Shown here: positions 61,809 to 64,000 of the stretch, piece after piece
Position numbering within the stretch: the first letter of the stretch is position 1
How the letters are laid out: every line of letters begins with the position of its first letter
DNA from: Candidatus Rokuibacteriota bacterium
Lineage (GTDB): Bacteria > Methylomirabilota > Methylomirabilia > Rokubacteriales > CSP1-6
Direction of reading: 5' to 3'
DNA length: 64,000 nucleotides
NCBI GenBank assembly: GCA_003221695.1
Contig: QHSX01000039.1
Location: 157,637 to 221,636 of the forward strand
Program-made: the position numbers and the translations under genes
The notes under the pieces: model-generated
Databases searched by the model: none
The model's input: only the letters and a program-made list of their open reading frames with translations
What the model was told of the DNA's origin: nothing

Positions 61809-63188
61809 ATGGCGACCAAGGCCGGCGACAACACCAAGTTCCTCCTCGACGAGAAGGACATCCCGACGAAGTGGTACAACATCCAGGCCGACTTCAAGAC
61901 GCCGCTGCCCCCGCCGCTCCATCCCGGCACAGGCCAGCCGATCGGGCCCCAGGACCTGGCGCCGCTCTTTCCGATGGAGCTCATCAAGCAGGAGGTGAGC
62001 CAGGAGCGGTGGATCGAGATCCCCGACGCGATCCGGGATGTCTATCGGCTGTGGCGGCCGACGCCGCTCTACCGCGCCCGACGCCTCGAGAAGGCGCTCG
62101 ATACGCCCGCACGCATCTACTACAAGTACGAGGGCGTGAGCCCGGCGGGCAGCCACAAGCCGAACACGGCCGTCGCCCAGGCGTACTACAACAAGAAGGA
62201 GAAGGTCGCGCGGCTCACGACGGAGACGGGCGCCGGCCAGTGGGGCTCGGCCCTCGCGATCGCGTGCAGCTTCTTCGGCCTGCAGTGCAAGGTGTACATG
62301 GTCAAGGTCTCCTACCAGCAGAAGCCGTACCGGCGCGTGCTGATGGAGACGTACGGCGCGCAGGTCGTCGCGAGCCCGAGCGCCGACACACAGTCGGGCA
62401 AGAAAGTCCTCGAGGCGGACCCGAACTCGCCCGGCAGCCTCGGGATCGCGATCAGTGAGGCGGTCGAGGACGCGGCGACGCGCGAGGACACGAAGTACTC
62501 GCTCGGCAGCGTGCTCAACCACGTCCTCATGCACCAGACCGTCGTCGGCCTCGAGGTGCGAAAGCAGCTCGAGAAGGCGGACGCGGAGGCCGACATCCTC
62601 GTCGGCTGCATCGGCGGCGGCTCGAACTTCGCGGGCTTCTCGTTCCCGTTCCTCGCCGACAAGCTCGCCGGCAAGGCCAAGAAGCTCCGCGTCGTCGCGG
62701 TCGAGCCGAGCGCCTGCCCGAGCCTCACGAAGGGCAAGTACGTCTACGATTTCGGCGACACGGTCGGCCTCACGCCGCTGGTCAAGATGTACACGCTCGG
62801 CCACACCTTCATCCCGCCGTCGCTCCACGCGGGCGGTCTTCGCTACCACGGCATGGCGCCCTTGATCTGCAAGCTCTACGACGAGAAGGTCATCGAGGCG
62901 ATCGCCGTGCCGCAAGTCGCCACCTTCCACGCCGCCGTGCAGTTCGCGCGGGCGGAGGGCATCCTGCCCGCGCCCGAGGCGGCCCACGCCGTGCGCGGGG
63001 TCATCGACGAGGCGCTCCGGTGCAAGAACGAAGGCAAGCGAAAGACGATCGTCTTCAACCTGTGCGGCCACGGTCATCTCGACCTCTCGGCCTACGAGGC
63101 GTTCCTCGCGGGCAAGCTTCAGGACTACGAGTACCCGGCCGAGAAGGTCCAAGAGGCGCTCAAGCACCTCCCGAAGGTGAAGGCGTAG
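61809..63188 (+). CDS. TrpB-like pyridoxal-phosphate-dependent enzyme (TrpB2 type)
   Basis: [77 protein letters not shown]...[16 protein letters not shown]. Confidence 0.94.
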   Translation: MATKAGDNTKFLLDEKDIPTKWYNIQADFKTPLPPPLHPGTGQPIGPQDLAPLFPMELIKQEVSQERWIEIPDAIRDVYRLWRPTPLYRARRLEKALDTPARIYYKYEGVSPAGSHKPNTAVAQAYYNKKEKVARLTTETGAGQWGSALAIACSFFGLQCKVYMVKVSYQQKPYRRVLMETYGAQVVASPSADTQSGKKVLEADPNSPGSLGIAISEAVEDAATREDTKYSLGSVLNHVLMHQTVVGLEVRKQLEKADAEADILVGCIGGGSNFAGFSFPFLADKLAGKAKKLRVVAVEPSACPSLTKGKYVYDFGDTVGLTPLVKMYTLGHTFIPPSLHAGGLRYHGMAPLICKLYDEKVIEAIAVPQVATFHAAVQFARAEGILPAPEAAHAVRGVIDEALRCKNEGKRKTIVFNLCGHGHLDLSAYEAFLAGKLQDYEYPAEKVQEALKHLPKVKA

Positions 63189-63200
63189 AGCGCGCCACGC

Positions 63201-64000
63201 ATGGCTGTCAGCCGCCGCGCGTTTCTGCGGGCCGGCGCCGCCGCAGCGGCCGCGCTCGGTCCGGCGCCGCTCTCTGCGCAGGGCAAGGGCCGGGTCCGCC
63301 TCGCCTATCTCCAGCTCGGCTGGGCGGCGACCGAGATCATCCACAAGGAGGACCTCCTCGGCAAGCGCGGCTGGCAGGCCGAGTACTCGATCGTCCCGGG
63401 CGCGCCCGGGCCGTTGCTCAATCAGCTCGCCTCGAAGAACGTGGACGCGATCGACATGTCCTTCGCGCTCGCCGCCAAGGCATTCGAGGACGGCGTGCCG
63501 CTCAGGGTGACGGGCGTCGCGACGGCGGTGCTCGGCGCCATCGTCGCGCGCAAGGATGCCGGCCTCGCCCGGGTCGAGGACCTCAAGGGGCGGAAGATCG
63601 CGGCCATCGTCGGAACCTCCACGTTCTTCGATATCAAGGCGCTGACGCTGAAGGGCTACGGACTCGACTTGCAAAAGGACACACAGATCGTCACCGCCAC
63701 CGCGCCGCCCGACATGGTGACGCTACTGGCCAAGAAGGACGTCGACGCGATCATCGCGTGGCAGCCCATCACCGACGCGGTCGTCTTCCGTGGCGAGGGC
63801 GTGTACCTCGCCAAGCAGATCGACCTCTGGCGCAAGGCCACTGGCCGCCCGACGGGGTTCCCGGTCCACGTGTGCTACCTCGTCCACGGCGAGTTCCTCC
63901 AGAAACACCCGGCGATCGCGCGCGACCTCAACGAGGCGCAGAGGGACGCGGTGGACGTCTGGTACAACAAGCCCGCGCGCGCGATGGAGATCGTCCAGGA
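63201..64000 (+). CDS. NMT1/SsuA-like ABC substrate-binding protein, Tat-type signal (truncated by window end)
   Basis: VSRRAFLRAGAAAAAALG signal; VRLAYLQLGWAATEIIHKEDLLGKRGWQAEYSIVPGAPGPLLNQLASKNVDAIDMSFALAAKAFEDG. Confidence 0.88.
   Translation, partial: MAVSRRAFLRAGAAAAAALGPAPLSAQGKGRVRLAYLQLGWAATEIIHKEDLLGKRGWQAEYSIVPGAPGPLLNQLASKNVDAIDMSFALAAKAFEDGVPLRVTGVATAVLGAIVARKDAGLARVEDLKGRKIAAIVGTSTFFDIKALTLKGYGLDLQKDTQIVTATAPPDMVTLLAKKDVDAIIAWQPITDAVVFRGEGVYLAKQIDLWRKATGRPTGFPVHVCYLVHGEFLQKHPAIARDLNEAQRDAVDVWYNKPARAMEIVQ

Noticed and set aside
1-64000. CRISPR array, rRNA, tRNA (including tRNA-Sec), sel genes, integron integrase
   Set aside because: None recognised by eye; short or divergent tRNAs cannot be excluded without tRNAscan-SE.

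Overview
High-GC bacterial chromosomal window, almost fully coding, with many ABC/TRAP transporter substrate-binding proteins; the gene content resembles Rokubacteria/Methylomirabilota-type soil bacteria (taxonomy is inference only). Main content: HtrA/TPR/two-component block; molybdopterin (sulfite-oxidase-like) enzyme; NYN-domain protein; DoxX; Rieske/cupin/XRE genes; aminotransferase and D-2-hydroxyacid dehydrogenase; LivHMGF-type ABC transporter; TRAP transporter; UbiD-type decarboxylase; FAD/Fe-S oxidase; ROK kinase; GGT; Ski2-like helicase; Dpp-type ABC transporter; a complete che operon (CheY, CheZ-like, CheY, CheA, Cache protein, MCP, CheW, CheR, CheD, CheB, PAS protein); a TrpB-like enzyme. 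The strongest non-routine signal is three small thiol-redox genes (DsbA-like at 6065-6643, AhpD-like at 40771-40511 minus, OsmC-like at 46986-47405). Each is cut by an in-frame TGA exactly at or next to the expected redox cysteine. Each TGA is followed 17-22 nt later by a perfect hairpin with a GG-containing tetraloop (GGUC, AGGU, GGCC), as in bacterial SECIS elements. The ORF track splits or hides all three. Other items of interest: an integron-cassette-like structure with an attC-like site (12271-13019), a DUF433/DUF5615-type toxin-antitoxin pair, an 84-bp tandem duplication in the leader of the aminotransferase gene, interspersed palindromic repeats, and three substrate-binding paralogs sharing a C-terminal PPCxxC-stop motif. 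No tRNA, rRNA, CRISPR array, integrase or intact transposase was recognised. All family calls are by eye.
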